Shown one piece after another: positions 18,670 to 28,424 of a stretch of 64,000 bases of DNA. Position numbers and translations under genes: made by a program. The notes below the pieces were generated by a model. The model was not told where the DNA came from. It did no database searches and saw nothing but the letters and a program-made list of their open reading frames with translations. Origin of the DNA: JBBDMC01 sp963775235. GTDB lineage: Bacteria; Pseudomonadota; Alphaproteobacteria; Rhizobiales; Kaistiaceae. The stretch is from assembly GCA_963775235.1 (NCBI GenBank), contig CAVZHY010000002.1:434001-498000 (forward strand), given 5' to 3'. Numbering within the stretch: the stretch's first letter is position 1; each line of letters begins with the position of its first letter.

Positions 18670-18961
18670 GTTTTGACCGGCCTTCATGTTGAACTGGAGT
18701 GGAAATCTTCGATGCGCCAAGCGTGCAGCATCGTAAAGCAAACCCCCGAGGCATGCTCCCCAGAGCCCGCTTAGGATTCTTGGTCGCAGAACGCCAACAT
18801 GGGCACAGGCACGAGCCCTTTCAAGATGATAGTTGTGCGGACACGCCCTGCAGGCGGGCGGCGAAACTGACCCGCGGCAAGGGCTGCGTGGGCGCGGACA
18901 ATTACCGCAACACCTAACTAGTGGCGAGCGCAGAGTTACGTTAAGTGGTCATCCCGTAGCC

Positions 18962-20794
18962 ATGGCAGCCCCGCTTCTCCTCCTCCAGGACATCGGCCTC
19001 ACCTTTGGCGGTGCACCACTGCTGGATGGCGCAGAACTTTCCGTCGGCGCTGGAGAGCGCCTGTGTCTCGTCGGCCGCAATGGCGCGGGCAAGTCGACGC
19101 TCCTCAAGATTGCCGCCGGGCTGGTCGAGGCCGACACCGGCACCCGCTTCCTGCAACCCGGCGTGACAGTTCGCTACCTGCCGCAGGAGCCCGATCTCGC
19201 CGGCTTCGCGACGACAAGGGCGTTCGTCGAGGCCGGACTCGGCCCTGGCGACGACCCGCACCGTGCGCGGCTGCTGCTTGCCCAACTCGGGCTCACCGGT
19301 GAGGAGGATCCCGCTCGCCTCTCGGGCGGTGAAAGCCGCCGGGCGGCGCTGGCCCGCACGCTGGCGCCCGATCCCGACATCCTTTTGCTTGACGAACCGA
19401 CCAATCACCTCGACATCGCCGCCATCGAGGATCTTGAGGAGACGCTGGGCGGTGCGCGCGCAGCGATGGTGATGATCAGCCACGACCGCCGCCTTCTTGA
19501 AAGACTTGGGCGATCGACCGTCTGGCTCGATCGCGGCAAGACCCGCCGTCTCGACCAGGGCTTCGCCGCCTTCGAGGCGTGGCGCGACACGGTCCTCGCC
19601 GAGGAGGAACTAGATCGCCACAAGCTCGACCGTACAATCGCGCGCGAGGAGGACTGGCTCCGCTACGGCGTCACGGCCCGGCGCAAGCGCAACCAGGCCC
19701 GCCTGCGCACCCTGCACGAGTTGCGCAGCGAGCGCATCCGCCGCAAGGCCAACGCGCCAGCCGGCCTTGTCACGCTCGCCGTCCAGGACGCCAGGCTTTC
19801 CGGCAAGCTGGTGATCGAGGCCGAGGGGGTTTCCAAGCGCTACGGCGACCGGACCATCGTCCGCGACCTTGACCTCAGGGTCGAGCGCGGCAACAGGGTC
19901 GGCATCGTTGGCCCCAACGGAGCCGGCAAGACGACGTTGCTCAATCTCCTGACCGGCACGGCCGAGCCCGATTCCGGCAGCGTGCGGCTCGGCGCCAACA
20001 TGGAGATCGCTACCCTCGATCAAGGGCGCGCCAGCCTCGACCCGGAAGCGACCGTCACCGAAGTCCTCACCGGGGGACGCGGCGATACGGTCCTGGTCAA
20101 CGGCGAAGCCCGCCACGTCGTCGGATACATGAAGGACTTCCTGTTCCGACCGGAGCAGGCGCGCGCGCCGCTGAAGGCGCTGTCGGGCGGCGAGCGCGGC
20201 CGGCTTATGCTCGCTCGCGCCCTGGCACGGCCGTCCAATCTCCTCGTCCTCGACGAGCCCACGAACGACCTCGACCTCGAGACTCTCGACCTGCTGCAGG
20301 AAATGCTCGCCGGCTATCCCGGCACGCTCCTTCTGGTCAGCCATGACCGCGACTTCCTCGATCGCGTCGTCACCTCGACGCTCTGCTCCGACGGGGACGG
20401 GGTGTGGACCGAGTACGCGGGGGGATACTCAGACATGGTGGCGCAGCGCGACCGTGGGATCGGCGGCAACCCGGTGGCCCATGCGCGCAAGGCCGCTCCC
20501 CGGCCGGCAAGGAAAACCGCTGCGGTGCGCCCCGAGCCGAAACGCCGCCTGACCTTCGCCGATCGGCACGCGCTGAAGACGCTCCCACCGAGGATAGAGA
20601 CGCTGGGAGCGGAAATCCGCAGCCTTGAGCACGCCCTCGCCGACCCCGACCTCTTTCGCCGCAACCCGCAGGCCTTCGCGGCCTCAACCACCGCCTTGGC
20701 GGCGGCTCGGACCGATTTGGCGGAGGCCGAGGAACAATGGCTGCGCGTCGAGATCCTGCGCGAGGAAATCGAGGGAGAGCGGAGACCGCGATGA
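18962..20794 (+). CDS. uup: ABC-F family ATPase (Uup type)
   Basis: 610 residues from ATG 18962; longer upstream starts would add unrelated sequence. Two soluble ATPase domains: Walker A GRNGAGKSTLL (near residue 37) with signature LSGGESRRAALARTL, and GPNGAGKTTLL (near 318) with LSGGERGRLMLARAL. A linker of about 80 residues rich in Arg and Glu lies between them. The C-terminal extension after about residue 520 resembles the DNA-binding coiled coil of Uup. ABC-F proteins have no membrane domain and act on ribosomes or DNA; Uup affects precise transposon excision and ribosome function. Confidence 0.9.
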   Translation: MAAPLLLLQDIGLTFGGAPLLDGAELSVGAGERLCLVGRNGAGKSTLLKIAAGLVEADTGTRFLQPGVTVRYLPQEPDLAGFATTRAFVEAGLGPGDDPHRARLLLAQLGLTGEEDPARLSGGESRRAALARTLAPDPDILLLDEPTNHLDIAAIEDLEETLGGARAAMVMISHDRRLLERLGRSTVWLDRGKTRRLDQGFAAFEAWRDTVLAEEELDRHKLDRTIAREEDWLRYGVTARRKRNQARLRTLHELRSERIRRKANAPAGLVTLAVQDARLSGKLVIEAEGVSKRYGDRTIVRDLDLRVERGNRVGIVGPNGAGKTTLLNLLTGTAEPDSGSVRLGANMEIATLDQGRASLDPEATVTEVLTGGRGDTVLVNGEARHVVGYMKDFLFRPEQARAPLKALSGGERGRLMLARALARPSNLLVLDEPTNDLDLETLDLLQEMLAGYPGTLLLVSHDRDFLDRVVTSTLCSDGDGVWTEYAGGYSDMVAQRDRGIGGNPVAHARKAAPRPARKTAAVRPEPKRRLTFADRHALKTLPPRIETLGAEIRSLEHALADPDLFRRNPQAFAASTTALAAARTDLAEAEEQWLRVEILREEIEGERRPR

Positions 20795-20861
20795 GCACAC
20801 CCCCGCGACACAAGCGCACGGCCGGCAAGACGGCAGGTCGATGGCGGCGCGAATTAGCTGT

Positions 20862-21110
20862 TCACGTTTGTTTCGACGCTGCCACGTCCCGAAGAACGGC
20901 ATTGATTCTGTCCTGCCACCCGGAACCACCGGCCTGGAAGTACTCGAGTACGTCCCGATCGATCCGCAAAGAAACCAGTTCTTTCGGTTGTGGCAGATCG
21001 GAGAGCCGCGGCGCGGCTGCTTCGGGCGGCATAGCCGGCGACTTGAAGGCCGCTTCTGCCGCTGCGCGTGGATCATTGGCCGAGCGTCGTCGACCGGTTG
21101 GATTTGTCAC
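20862..21110 (-). CDS. BrnA-like orphan antitoxin or small DNA-binding protein
   Basis: 82 residues. A flexible N-terminal half precedes KELVSLRIDRDVLEYFQAGG and GWQDRINAVLRDVA, the ribbon-helix-helix-like pattern of BrnA antitoxins, in which VxLRIDxDVLxxFxxxGxGxQxRIN is typical. No BrnT-like toxin gene lies on either side, so it appears to be an orphan copy or an autonomous regulator. Convergent with uup. Family assignment is by motif only. Confidence 0.65.
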   Translation of the reverse strand: MTNPTGRRRSANDPRAAAEAAFKSPAMPPEAAAPRLSDLPQPKELVSLRIDRDVLEYFQAGGSGWQDRINAVLRDVAASKQT

Positions 21111-21381
21111 GTCTCTTCTCGCTATCCCACAAGAGAACTCGAGCGGGAGGCTTGCAGGCCCAGCTCGATCGCGGCGTCGGCATCAACCTAGCGCGCCGGC
21201 CATCTCAGGCAAACAGGGAACATCATCTCGCCCGGGAAATCGGTTCTTGTCCTGCCTTGCCGTCCCGTCGGGCGAGCGGGTTGAACAGTGCGGCGTTCAT
21301 GGAATACACCCTACTGTCAAACGGCAGCGTCATCGTTTAGAAAGCGCCGGCGTGACACAATCCCTTCCAAGGAGGCTTCAG

Positions 21382-21591
21382 TTGGCGACAAAGAAACTCG
21401 CAAGTCATCGGGTAGAATACAGCAAAGACGACATTCGCCAACTCAAGGCGCTGATCAAGGCCAAGACACCGATGGCTGAGATTGGACGGACCATGGGCCG
21501 CACTGCGGCCGGTGTGCGCATGAAGGCAACCAAGCTTGGCATCCTGCCGAAGCGCAGGAACAAGCCGGTGGCAAGCCGCGCGAGGCGCTGA
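21382..21591 (+). CDS. Small basic helix-turn-helix-like protein
   Basis: 69 residues from TTG 21382, chosen because AAGGAGG precedes it by about 7 bases. The product has the pattern YSKDDIRQLKALIKAKTPM followed by EIGRTMGRTAAGVRMKATKLGI and a Lys/Arg tail. This is the arrangement of short SANT/Myb-like or recombinase-HTH-like domains common in Alphaproteobacteria. Probably binds nucleic acid. No partner gene can be deduced. Confidence 0.65.
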   Translation: MATKKLASHRVEYSKDDIRQLKALIKAKTPMAEIGRTMGRTAAGVRMKATKLGILPKRRNKPVASRARR

Positions 21592-21604
21592 GCAGCGTCG
21601 CCCG

Positions 21605-21931
21605 ATGCGACGGATCGATTGGGAGGATCACGTGATCAGGGAAGTTGAGGTACTTGTCACACACGATGCCACCGACGACTGCGTTTCGTGCCGCGCACGG
21701 GAACTGGTTTCGCTGGCGTTGGTTCCTGCTGCGGCGGCTTGGGAAGCGGCGGCAGAACTCCCTCGCTTCTCGATCGCGCTGCACGGTGCCGCCGGGCTGC
21801 TCGGCAGCATGCTGAACGATGGTATCCCCCGCGCCGACATTGAGGACGCTCTGGCAGACCTCCTCGACCAGTTCGAGCAAGAAATCGCCGAGGATCGAAC
21901 GATGGGTGGTCCACCGAGGGGAACAGCCTGA
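21605..21931 (+). CDS. Hypothetical protein
   Basis: 108 residues from ATG 21605, 13 bases after the preceding small gene. Two cysteines occur near the N-terminus (DDCVSCRAREL), followed by an Ala-rich helical region and an acidic C-terminus (ADIEDALADLLDQFEQEIAED). No family recognised and no membrane segment. Base composition and frame length support coding only moderately. Confidence 0.45.
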   Translation: MRRIDWEDHVIREVEVLVTHDATDDCVSCRARELVSLALVPAAAAWEAAAELPRFSIALHGAAGLLGSMLNDGIPRADIEDALADLLDQFEQEIAEDRTMGGPPRGTA

Positions 21932-22089
21932 CGGCCGCCACACGACAGCGTCCGTTTTGGTTCCCATCATTTCTCGGCGCCCCTCGGGCCCGCCTTCCTC
22001 GCCTCGTGGGAGTTTCAGCCCAGGCCGCGGTGGCTTCGCCGCGCGCCACTTCACCGTGCCCGTTTGGGAGTTAGCTGCCGCATCAGGCG

Positions 22090-22542
22090 CTACCAGCGGC
22101 GCGATCGTTCCAAATAGTCCTTCGCCCTATCGCCAAAAGCAGCCTTAAGCCGCTGCTCCTCGTCCACTATGAACCGGCGCGAGACGATGAGAGGAAACAC
22201 CACCACCGGAACAAATGCCGTTAGAGCGCCGAGAACGATGGCCCAACCGAGCAGCATCGCCGCCATGCCCGTGTAGATCGGATTTCGGTTGAAGCGAAAA
22301 TGGTACTCAACCAATAGCACCTTTGGCGTTGTTCGAGGCTCAACCGGCGTCCTCTTGAGCAAGAAGACGGCGGCGGCGGTACCCGCCCAGATGAAGCCCA
22401 ATGTGAAGATTCCCCATCCGAGCCAGTCGGGCAGGCCGAGCATGGCAACCGGTGCCCACTTTGCAAGGAGCCACGAGACAGCCGCGGAGCCCGCAAACCA
22501 CACCGGCGGAAGATCAAGAATGTCTTTCATGCGTTTCAGCAT
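22090..22542 (-). CDS. Isoprenylcysteine carboxyl-methyltransferase-like membrane protein
   Basis: 150 residues from ATG 22542 (a second ATG lies at 22530). Three or four hydrophobic segments are followed by the conserved end LVEYHFRFNRNPIYTGMAAML and a C-terminal region ending VDEEQRLKAAFGDRAKDYLERSRRW. The RNPIYTG and late EExxLxxxFGxxYxxY-like motifs are those of the ICMT/phospholipid methyltransferase (PEMT-like) superfamily, which binds S-adenosylmethionine at the membrane face. The bacterial substrate is generally unknown. Confidence 0.8.
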   Translation of the reverse strand: MLKRMKDILDLPPVWFAGSAAVSWLLAKWAPVAMLGLPDWLGWGIFTLGFIWAGTAAAVFLLKRTPVEPRTTPKVLLVEYHFRFNRNPIYTGMAAMLLGWAIVLGALTAFVPVVVFPLIVSRRFIVDEEQRLKAAFGDRAKDYLERSRRW

Positions 22543-22832
22543 GACGATCTGCCCCAGTTTCGCCAGCCTCAAAAGGGCGGCTTTCTGGAGTTGACGCTGC
22601 GATCCGATTGAGGTCTGCCCACCATCCCCCATGGAACACCAGGAAGACAACCACGGTTGGTCGTTGCGCCCTGAGGGCGGGGCCTGGCACCGCTTCCCGC
22701 TCCGCTTCACCGCTCCGGTTCGCCGTTCCGGTGCGGTTTGGCCTTGCGATACCTGGCGCCGACCGCTAGCCGTCTTGCGCTACACAGGCTACAAGCCCAC
22801 ACGCAGCAACCTATCGGTCCAGGAGAACGACT

Positions 22833-23198
22833 TTGGCAGCGACAAAACAAATGGGCAAATCTGGCGATCGGACCGTCCGTCCGGTGAAGGACGCCCTTAC
22901 CAAATCAGCACTCATCAAACTCATTGCTGAAGAGAATGGCCTCTCCCGCGGCGCCGCCGTCGGTGTCTTCGCCACATTGGAGAAGGTGCTGTTGGGATCG
23001 ATTCATCCACGCGGGGTGGGCGAATTTACATTGCCCGGACTGTTGAAAGTCACGCTACGCAAGGTGCCCGCCCGGAAAGCAGGAACATTGATCCGGAACC
23101 CGGCCACCGGTGAGATGATCAAGGGTGCTGCAAAGCCGGCGAGCGTCCGGGTGAAGATTCGAGCCCTGTCGAAATTGAAGGCAGCCGCCTCACCGTAG
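22833..23198 (+). CDS. HU-like DNA-binding protein
   Basis: 121 residues from TTG 22833, with AGGAGA about 8 bases upstream. A short Lys-rich leader precedes LTKSALIKLIAEENGLSRGA and the beta-arm region (GEFTLPGLLKVTLRKVPARK, then IRNPATGEMIK), the nucleic-acid-binding pattern of HU/IHF proteins. It is about 25 residues longer than canonical HU (90), with extensions at both ends. Likely DNA-bending or chromatin-associated. It resembles the longer HU variants often found singly in Alphaproteobacteria. Confidence 0.85.
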   Translation: MAATKQMGKSGDRTVRPVKDALTKSALIKLIAEENGLSRGAAVGVFATLEKVLLGSIHPRGVGEFTLPGLLKVTLRKVPARKAGTLIRNPATGEMIKGAAKPASVRVKIRALSKLKAAASP

Positions 23199-23525
23199 AC
23201 TCCGTCCCGCGAACCGCAGCGCGCTGTCGCGCTCCCCGCAACGGCACGGCTTCATTTCGCCTGTCGTCGCCGAACTTGTAACCCGCCAGTAACCACGGAC
23301 CTCCCCGCCGCGGCGCACGTCCCGGTGGCCGGCCGCGGCACCGCAGAAACCCGCGACTTCCAGCTAGCTCGTCGACGGAGGAAATTTGGAGCGGGCGGAG
23401 GGTTTCGTACCGGCTCCCGGACGCCCGCGACCGGCCCTCGTCGCAGGCGGTCAATGATCACTTAACGCGTTTCGGCCGCAATGCTCCGCTGCTGTGAGCA
23501 AGCGATTCGCAAGGCTGAAAGTCGT
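23199..23525. other. Intergenic stretch with a tRNA-tail-like sequence
   Basis: No gene seen. It holds TGTAACCCG...GTAACC at 23277-23294, closely resembling 49355-49372, and a degraded tRNA 3'-end-like sequence from 23387. Confidence 0.5.
23387..23418 (-). repeat. Degraded tRNA 3'-end-like sequence (R0)
   Basis: On the + strand TGGAGCGGGCGGAGGGTTTC is the complement of a tRNA acceptor/CCA end and part of a T-stem. It resembles the better-preserved copies at 23777 and 49154. Probably a relic of an attachment site. Confidence 0.4.
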
Positions 23526-23723
23526 ATGGCCGAAATCATTGTGTTCCCCGCCCGCGCGCGCGACGACAATTGCGACGACGAGGTTGACCTCCTTACCGCC
23601 GTCGACGCCGCCATTCGCGACCTTCGCGAGATTTCGCAAGAGTGCGCCGAAGAGCGGGTGCGACAGCGAGCTGACGAATGCCGCGCCATGCTCGAGCGAG
23701 CATTCTTTGCCAGCGCGGTCTGA
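23526..23723 (+). CDS. Small acidic hypothetical protein
   Basis: 65 residues from ATG 23526 (MAEIIVFPARARDDNCDDEV). Mostly helical by composition (LTAVDAAIRDLREISQECAE, then RADECRAMLERAFF), with three cysteines. Short IIxFPxR-type N-termini recur in small alphaproteobacterial proteins of unknown function. No neighbour suggests a role. Confidence 0.5.
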   Translation: MAEIIVFPARARDDNCDDEVDLLTAVDAAIRDLREISQECAEERVRQRADECRAMLERAFFASAV

Positions 23724-23776
23724 CAGGCCCGACTGCACCACCCGGCACTCGGATGAACTCCACAGCATTTCCAATC

Positions 23777-23811
23777 TGGAGCGGGTGGAGGGATTCCGCA
23801 CCCTCGACCCC
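23777..23811 (-). repeat. tRNA 3'-end-like direct repeat (R1)
   Basis: Including two flanking bases, about 34 of 39 bases match the tRNA-Gly 3'-end remnant at 49154, in the same orientation. The complement retains a GAGGG/CCCTC T-stem, the acceptor strand CACCCGC and TCCA, but the T-loop is corrupted (TGCGGAAT). Candidate old attachment site paired with 49154, 25.4 kb away. Confidence 0.5.
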
Positions 23812-23833
23812 GATCGAGTCGGCATGCCGCCGA

Positions 23834-24823
23834 TCAGTAGTTCGTGAGGATGTGGATGTACTGCGCCCGCACGAATCCCTCGCGGTCACGCAGATGGGTT
23901 GCCGACACCCGTCCGCGCAACGCGTCGATGTCGTCGAAGCCGCGCCCCTCCATCCACGTTTCCAACTCCTCGCGCAGTTTGGTGATGTGTTCCGGCCCGT
24001 GCCGCAACAGCGATGACGCGGTCATCACCACGTCGGCGCCGGCAAGCAGGTATTTAACGACTTCCTGGCCGGTTGAAACGCCGCTGGTCGCGGCGAGCGA
24101 CGCCTTGATCCGCCCTGCCAGCAGAGAGATCCACAACAGCGCCTGGCGAATTTCATAGGGTGTGCTCAGTTCGAGGCTGGCCTTGGGATGAAGCGTCTCG
24201 AGGTCAATGTCCGGCTCGTAGAAGCGATTGAAAAGCACCAGGCCCTTGGCGCCTGCAGCCGACATCTCCATGGCGTGATGGCCTGGGGACGAGAGCCACG
24301 GGCCGAGTTTGACCGCCACCGGGATCGATGCGGCGGAAATCACGGCACGCACCGTGTCGAGCCAGCGCTGTTCGACGACGGCACCGCTCTCGTTCGGATC
24401 AGTCGGCACGCGGTAGAGATTGAGCTCAATCGCCGACGCGCCTGCCTGTTCAAGGTCGTGGGCGAAGGTGGTCCATCCCTCAGGCGTCGATCCGTTCAGG
24501 CTGGCGATGATCGGGACGTCACACGCCTCCGTCGCCCGCCGGATCGTTTCCAGCCGTGCTTCCAATCCGCCGACCCGGAACGACGTCATTTCGGGAAAGT
24601 AGCCCTGGGCTTCCGGCTGGCTCAGGCTGCCGCGTTCCACCAGCTCCGCATACGCCCCATCCTCGGCCTTGATCTCTTCCTCGTAGATCGAAGGCGTGAC
24701 GATCGCGGCCGCGCCGGCGTCCTCCAGGCGGCGGATACCATCGAATTCGCGTGACAAAGGCGAAGCGGACGCGACGACAGGATGGTCGAGAGCGAGGCCA
24801 AGATATTTCGTTCGCAAATTCAT
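23834..24823 (-). CDS. Dihydroorotate dehydrogenase-like FMN protein
   Basis: 329 residues from ATG 24823 (MNLRTKYLGLALDHPVVASA), 11 bases after the nifJ stop. FMN-barrel features include NLYRVPTDP, VAVKLGPWLSSPGHHA, LVLFNRFYEPDID, ATSGVSTGQEVVKYLLAGA and DVVMTASSLLRHG. The protein belongs to the class-1 DHOD-like group that commonly follows pyruvate:ferredoxin oxidoreductase genes. It is probably not the pyrimidine enzyme; a ferredoxin-linked reductase role is the inference from gene order. Confidence 0.85.
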   Translation of the reverse strand: MNLRTKYLGLALDHPVVASASPLSREFDGIRRLEDAGAAAIVTPSIYEEEIKAEDGAYAELVERGSLSQPEAQGYFPEMTSFRVGGLEARLETIRRATEACDVPIIASLNGSTPEGWTTFAHDLEQAGASAIELNLYRVPTDPNESGAVVEQRWLDTVRAVISAASIPVAVKLGPWLSSPGHHAMEMSAAGAKGLVLFNRFYEPDIDLETLHPKASLELSTPYEIRQALLWISLLAGRIKASLAATSGVSTGQEVVKYLLAGADVVMTASSLLRHGPEHITKLREELETWMEGRGFDDIDALRGRVSATHLRDREGFVRAQYIHILTNY

Positions 24824-24833
24824 CGGACGGGCC

Positions 24834-27800
24834 TCATGCGCTTTCCCAATTGGGAAGGAAGCGGCTGCCGTCACGGGCGGCGAGGTCCTCGTAGGTGCGG
24901 TAACGCTCATCCACCGCTGCCTGTGCCTGGCGCATCATTTGCGCCGCGGCTTGGCGATCCCCCTGGGTCAGGACACTGAAACGCAATTCCTGGTAGGCGA
25001 AGTCCTCGAGCTTCAGGCGAGGACGCGTGGAGTCCAGGCGGAAGGGGTTGGCGTTGCCGCTGCGGAGCGAGGGATCGTAGCGAAATAGCGGCCAGTACCC
25101 TGCGGCGGTGGCGCGCGCCTGTTGCTTCATGCCAAAGCGAAGGTCGTAGCCGTGGGCGATGCAGTGCGAGTACGCAAGTACCAGCGACGGGCCGGGGTAG
25201 GCTTCCGCCTCACGGAGGGCCACCAGCGCATGCTCGGCATTGGCACCCATGGCGATCTGGGCCACGTAGACATAGCCATAGGCGATGGCCTGCATGGCGA
25301 GGTCCTTGCGCGGCACCCGCTTGCCGGCAGCGGCGAACTTGGCAGAAGCACCGAGCGGCGTTGCCTTGGACGCCTGGCCGCCGGTGTTCGAATAGACCTC
25401 GGTGTCGAGTACAAGGATGTTGACGTCGCGGTCCTGCGCCAGGACGTGGTCGAGGCCGCCGTAACCGATGTCATAGGCCCAGCCATCGCCGCCGACGATC
25501 CACACGCTGCGACGGACAAGAAAGTCCGACAGCGTCAGCAGATTCATCGAGTCCGGGTCGTGGCGGGCTTCGAGTTTGGCCCGCAGCGCCGCCACCCGTT
25601 CGCGCTGCGCGACAAACTCGCTCTCCGTCACCTGCCGCGCCGCGAGGATCGCGTTGGTGAGTTCCTCGCCGACAACCGGCCCCAGTTTCTCGAGCAACTG
25701 CCGCGCCATCGTCGTCTGCTGATCTATCGCCAGACGGTAGCCAAGGCCGAACTCGGCGTTGTCCTCGAAGAGCGAATTCGACCACGCGGGGCCGCGACCC
25801 CCGGCACCGATCTTCCACGGATGGGCGGGCAGGTTGCCGCCATAGATTGACGAACAGCCGGTCGCGTTGGCGATCTGCAGGCGGTCTCCGAAAAGCTGGC
25901 TCAGCAGCTTGACATACGGGGTCTCGCCACAGCCGGCGCAGGCGCCGGAGAATTCGAACGTCGGTTCGAGAAACTGCACGCCACGGACGCTGGAGAAGTT
26001 CACCCGCGACCGGTCGGCGAGTGGCAACGTACCGAAAAATGCGAGGTTGCGTTTCTCGCGGTCGATCAGCCCCGCCTTATCGACCATGTCGATGGCCTTG
26101 TGGCCCGGCTCCGTCGGACTGACTGCCGGGCAGTTCTCGACACAGATCCCGCAGCCGGTGCAATCCTCCACATGGACCTGCAGCGTGAAGCGGCTGCCCG
26201 GAAAGCCACGCGCATTCACCGGGGCCGACGGAAATCCGTCCGGCGCCTGCTCGAGCGCTTCCTCGGGATAGTATTTGGCGCGGATTACGCTGTGAGGGCA
26301 GACGATCGAGCACTGGCCGCACTGGATGCACAAGTCCCCGTCCCAACGAGGCACCTCTGACGCAATATTGCGCTTCTCAAAGGCGGTGGTGCCCGGCGGG
26401 AAGCTGCCGTCAACCGGCATGGCGCTCACCGGAATCTCGTCGCCTCGGCCCGCCATCATCAACGCGGTGACATTGTGGACGAACGCGGGTGCGTCTGCAG
26501 GAACCAACGGTGGCGGGTCATCGCCGGTCACCTTCTGCGGGACGGCGACCTGGTGAAGATGGGCAAGTGCCGCATCGACCGCGGCGAAGTTTTTCTCCAC
26601 CACTGCACCGCCCTTGTGCGCATATGCCTTGGAGATAGCATGCTTGATCGCCGTGATTGCCTCCTCGCGCGGCAACACGCCGGAGATCGCGAAGAAACAG
26701 GTTTGGAGGATCGTGTTGACCCGCGGTCCGAGGCCCAGTTCCCGCGCCACCTTGGTGGCATCGATGACAAACACCCTGAGCTTTCGGTCAAGGATGCGCT
26801 TTTGCGCGGAGCGCGGCAGTGCGTCCCATACCGCGTCGGGAGCGTGGGGCGCGTTAAGGAGGAAGGTGGCCCCATCGCGCGCCAGTGCCAGGACATCGAG
26901 CCGCCGAAGGAAATCAAACTTGTGACAAGCGACGAAGTCGGCGTGGCGGATGAGGTAAGGTGCCCGGATCGGCGTCGTGCCGAAGCGAAGGTGGGAAATC
27001 GTCTCCGCGCCCGACTTATGCGAATCGTAAACGAAATAGCCCTGCGCGTAGCGACCAGGTTGCTCGGAAAGAATCTTCACGCTGTTCTTGTTGGCGCCGA
27101 CGGTGCCATCCGCGCCAAGACCGTAGAATACGGCGCGAAGTCGTCCCGTTTGTCTCGATCTCGAAGTCGCGGTCGAAAGCGAGACCGGTACCAGAGACAT
27201 CGTCATTGATGCCGACCGTAAATCCGTTCTTCGGCTCCGGTTTGGCGATCTCGTCGAACACCGCCTTCGCCATGCCCGGGTGGAATTCCTTGGATGAGAG
27301 CCCATAGCGCCCGCCGACGACCCGGGGCATCGCCCGGCGGCGACCATCGGCGACCGCGGTCGCCAGCGCTGTGACAACGTCCTGATAGAGCGGCTCGCCA
27401 ATGGCACCGGGCTCCTTGCAGCGGTCGAGCACGGCAATCGATTTCGCGGTCTCCGGCAAAGCCGCGAGGAAATGTGACGCGGAGAACGGCCGGTACAGGA
27501 GAACCTGCAAAGCCCCGACCTTTTCGCCCCGCGCGGCGAGCCACGCGGCTGTCTCGCGGCCGACCTCGGCTCCCGATCCCATAGCGATGACGACCCGTTC
27601 CGCCTCCGGATGGCCATCATAGCGGAAGAGCCTGTAATGGCGTCCGCAGAGGGCGCCAAGCTTGTCCATGGCCGACTGAACGATGCTTGGGGTTGCGGCA
27701 TAGAACGGATTGGCCGTCTCGCGCGCCTGGAAGAATGTATCGGGATTGTGCGCCGTTCCTCGCACCACGGGATGCTCTGGACTCAACGCCCGTTCGCGAT

Positions 27801-28407
27801 GGGTGCGGACGAGATCCTCGTCGATCATCGCCCGCATCGTGTCGTTGGACAGCAATGCGAGATTGTTGACTTCATGTGAAGTACGGAACCCGTCCATGAA
27901 GTGCACAAACGGAACGCGCGCCTCCAGGGTCGCAGCCTGGGCTACCAGCGCCAGGTCGTGTGCCTCCTGGACGGAGGCTGCCGCAAGCATGGCGAAGCCG
28001 GCCGAGCGCACTGCCATCACGTCCTGATGGTCGCCGAAAATCGACAGCGCCTGTGTCGCAAGTGAACGTGCCGCAACGTGCATGACGAGCGGGCTCAATT
28101 CGCCGGCGAGCTTGAACATGTTGGGCAGCATGAGCAGCAACCCCTGCGACGCCGTGAAGGTGGTGGCAAGGGCGCCGCTTTGCAGAGCGCCGTGGAGCGC
28201 GCCGGCAGCGCCGCCCTCCGACTGCATCTCCTGCACCACGGGAACCGTGCCGAAAATGTTGGGTACGCCCTTGGATGACCAGTCGTCGGCCAGTTCGGCC
28301 ATTGGCGATGAAGGTGTGATCGGAAAGATTGCGCACACCTCATTCAGCCGGTACGCGACGTGTGCGACCGCCGTGTTGCCATCCATCGTGTCGGTCATGA
28401 GGGCCAT
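24834..28407 (-). pseudogene. nifJ: Pyruvate:ferredoxin (flavodoxin) oxidoreductase, one frameshift
   Basis: Two overlapping frames join near 27135-27145. Removing one base of a TT pair (coding strand) gives TTRAVFYGLGADGTVGANKN and a single 1190-residue protein, the normal NifJ length. In order: pyruvate-binding domain (GNTAVAHVAYRLNEVCAIFP), domain II (YRPFSASHF), gamma-like domain (GLGADGTVGANKNSVKIL), two 4Fe-4S motifs (CIQCGQCSIVCP, CTGCGICVENCP) and the TPP domain with a proximal cluster (GACAGCGETPY, GGDGWAYDIGYGG, YSNTGGQASK). It oxidises pyruvate to acetyl-CoA and CO2, reducing ferredoxin or flavodoxin. Encoded between a GltD-like flavoprotein and a DHOD-like protein. The frameshift is probably a sequence error. 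Confidence 0.9.
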
Positions 28408-28424
28408 GGCGGCGTCACCATCTG

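Noticed and set aside
20791..21381. + strand frame starting at ATGA on the uup stop
   Set aside because: It runs through the opposite-strand BrnA-like gene into an unrelated gene; composition is atypical after about 25 residues.
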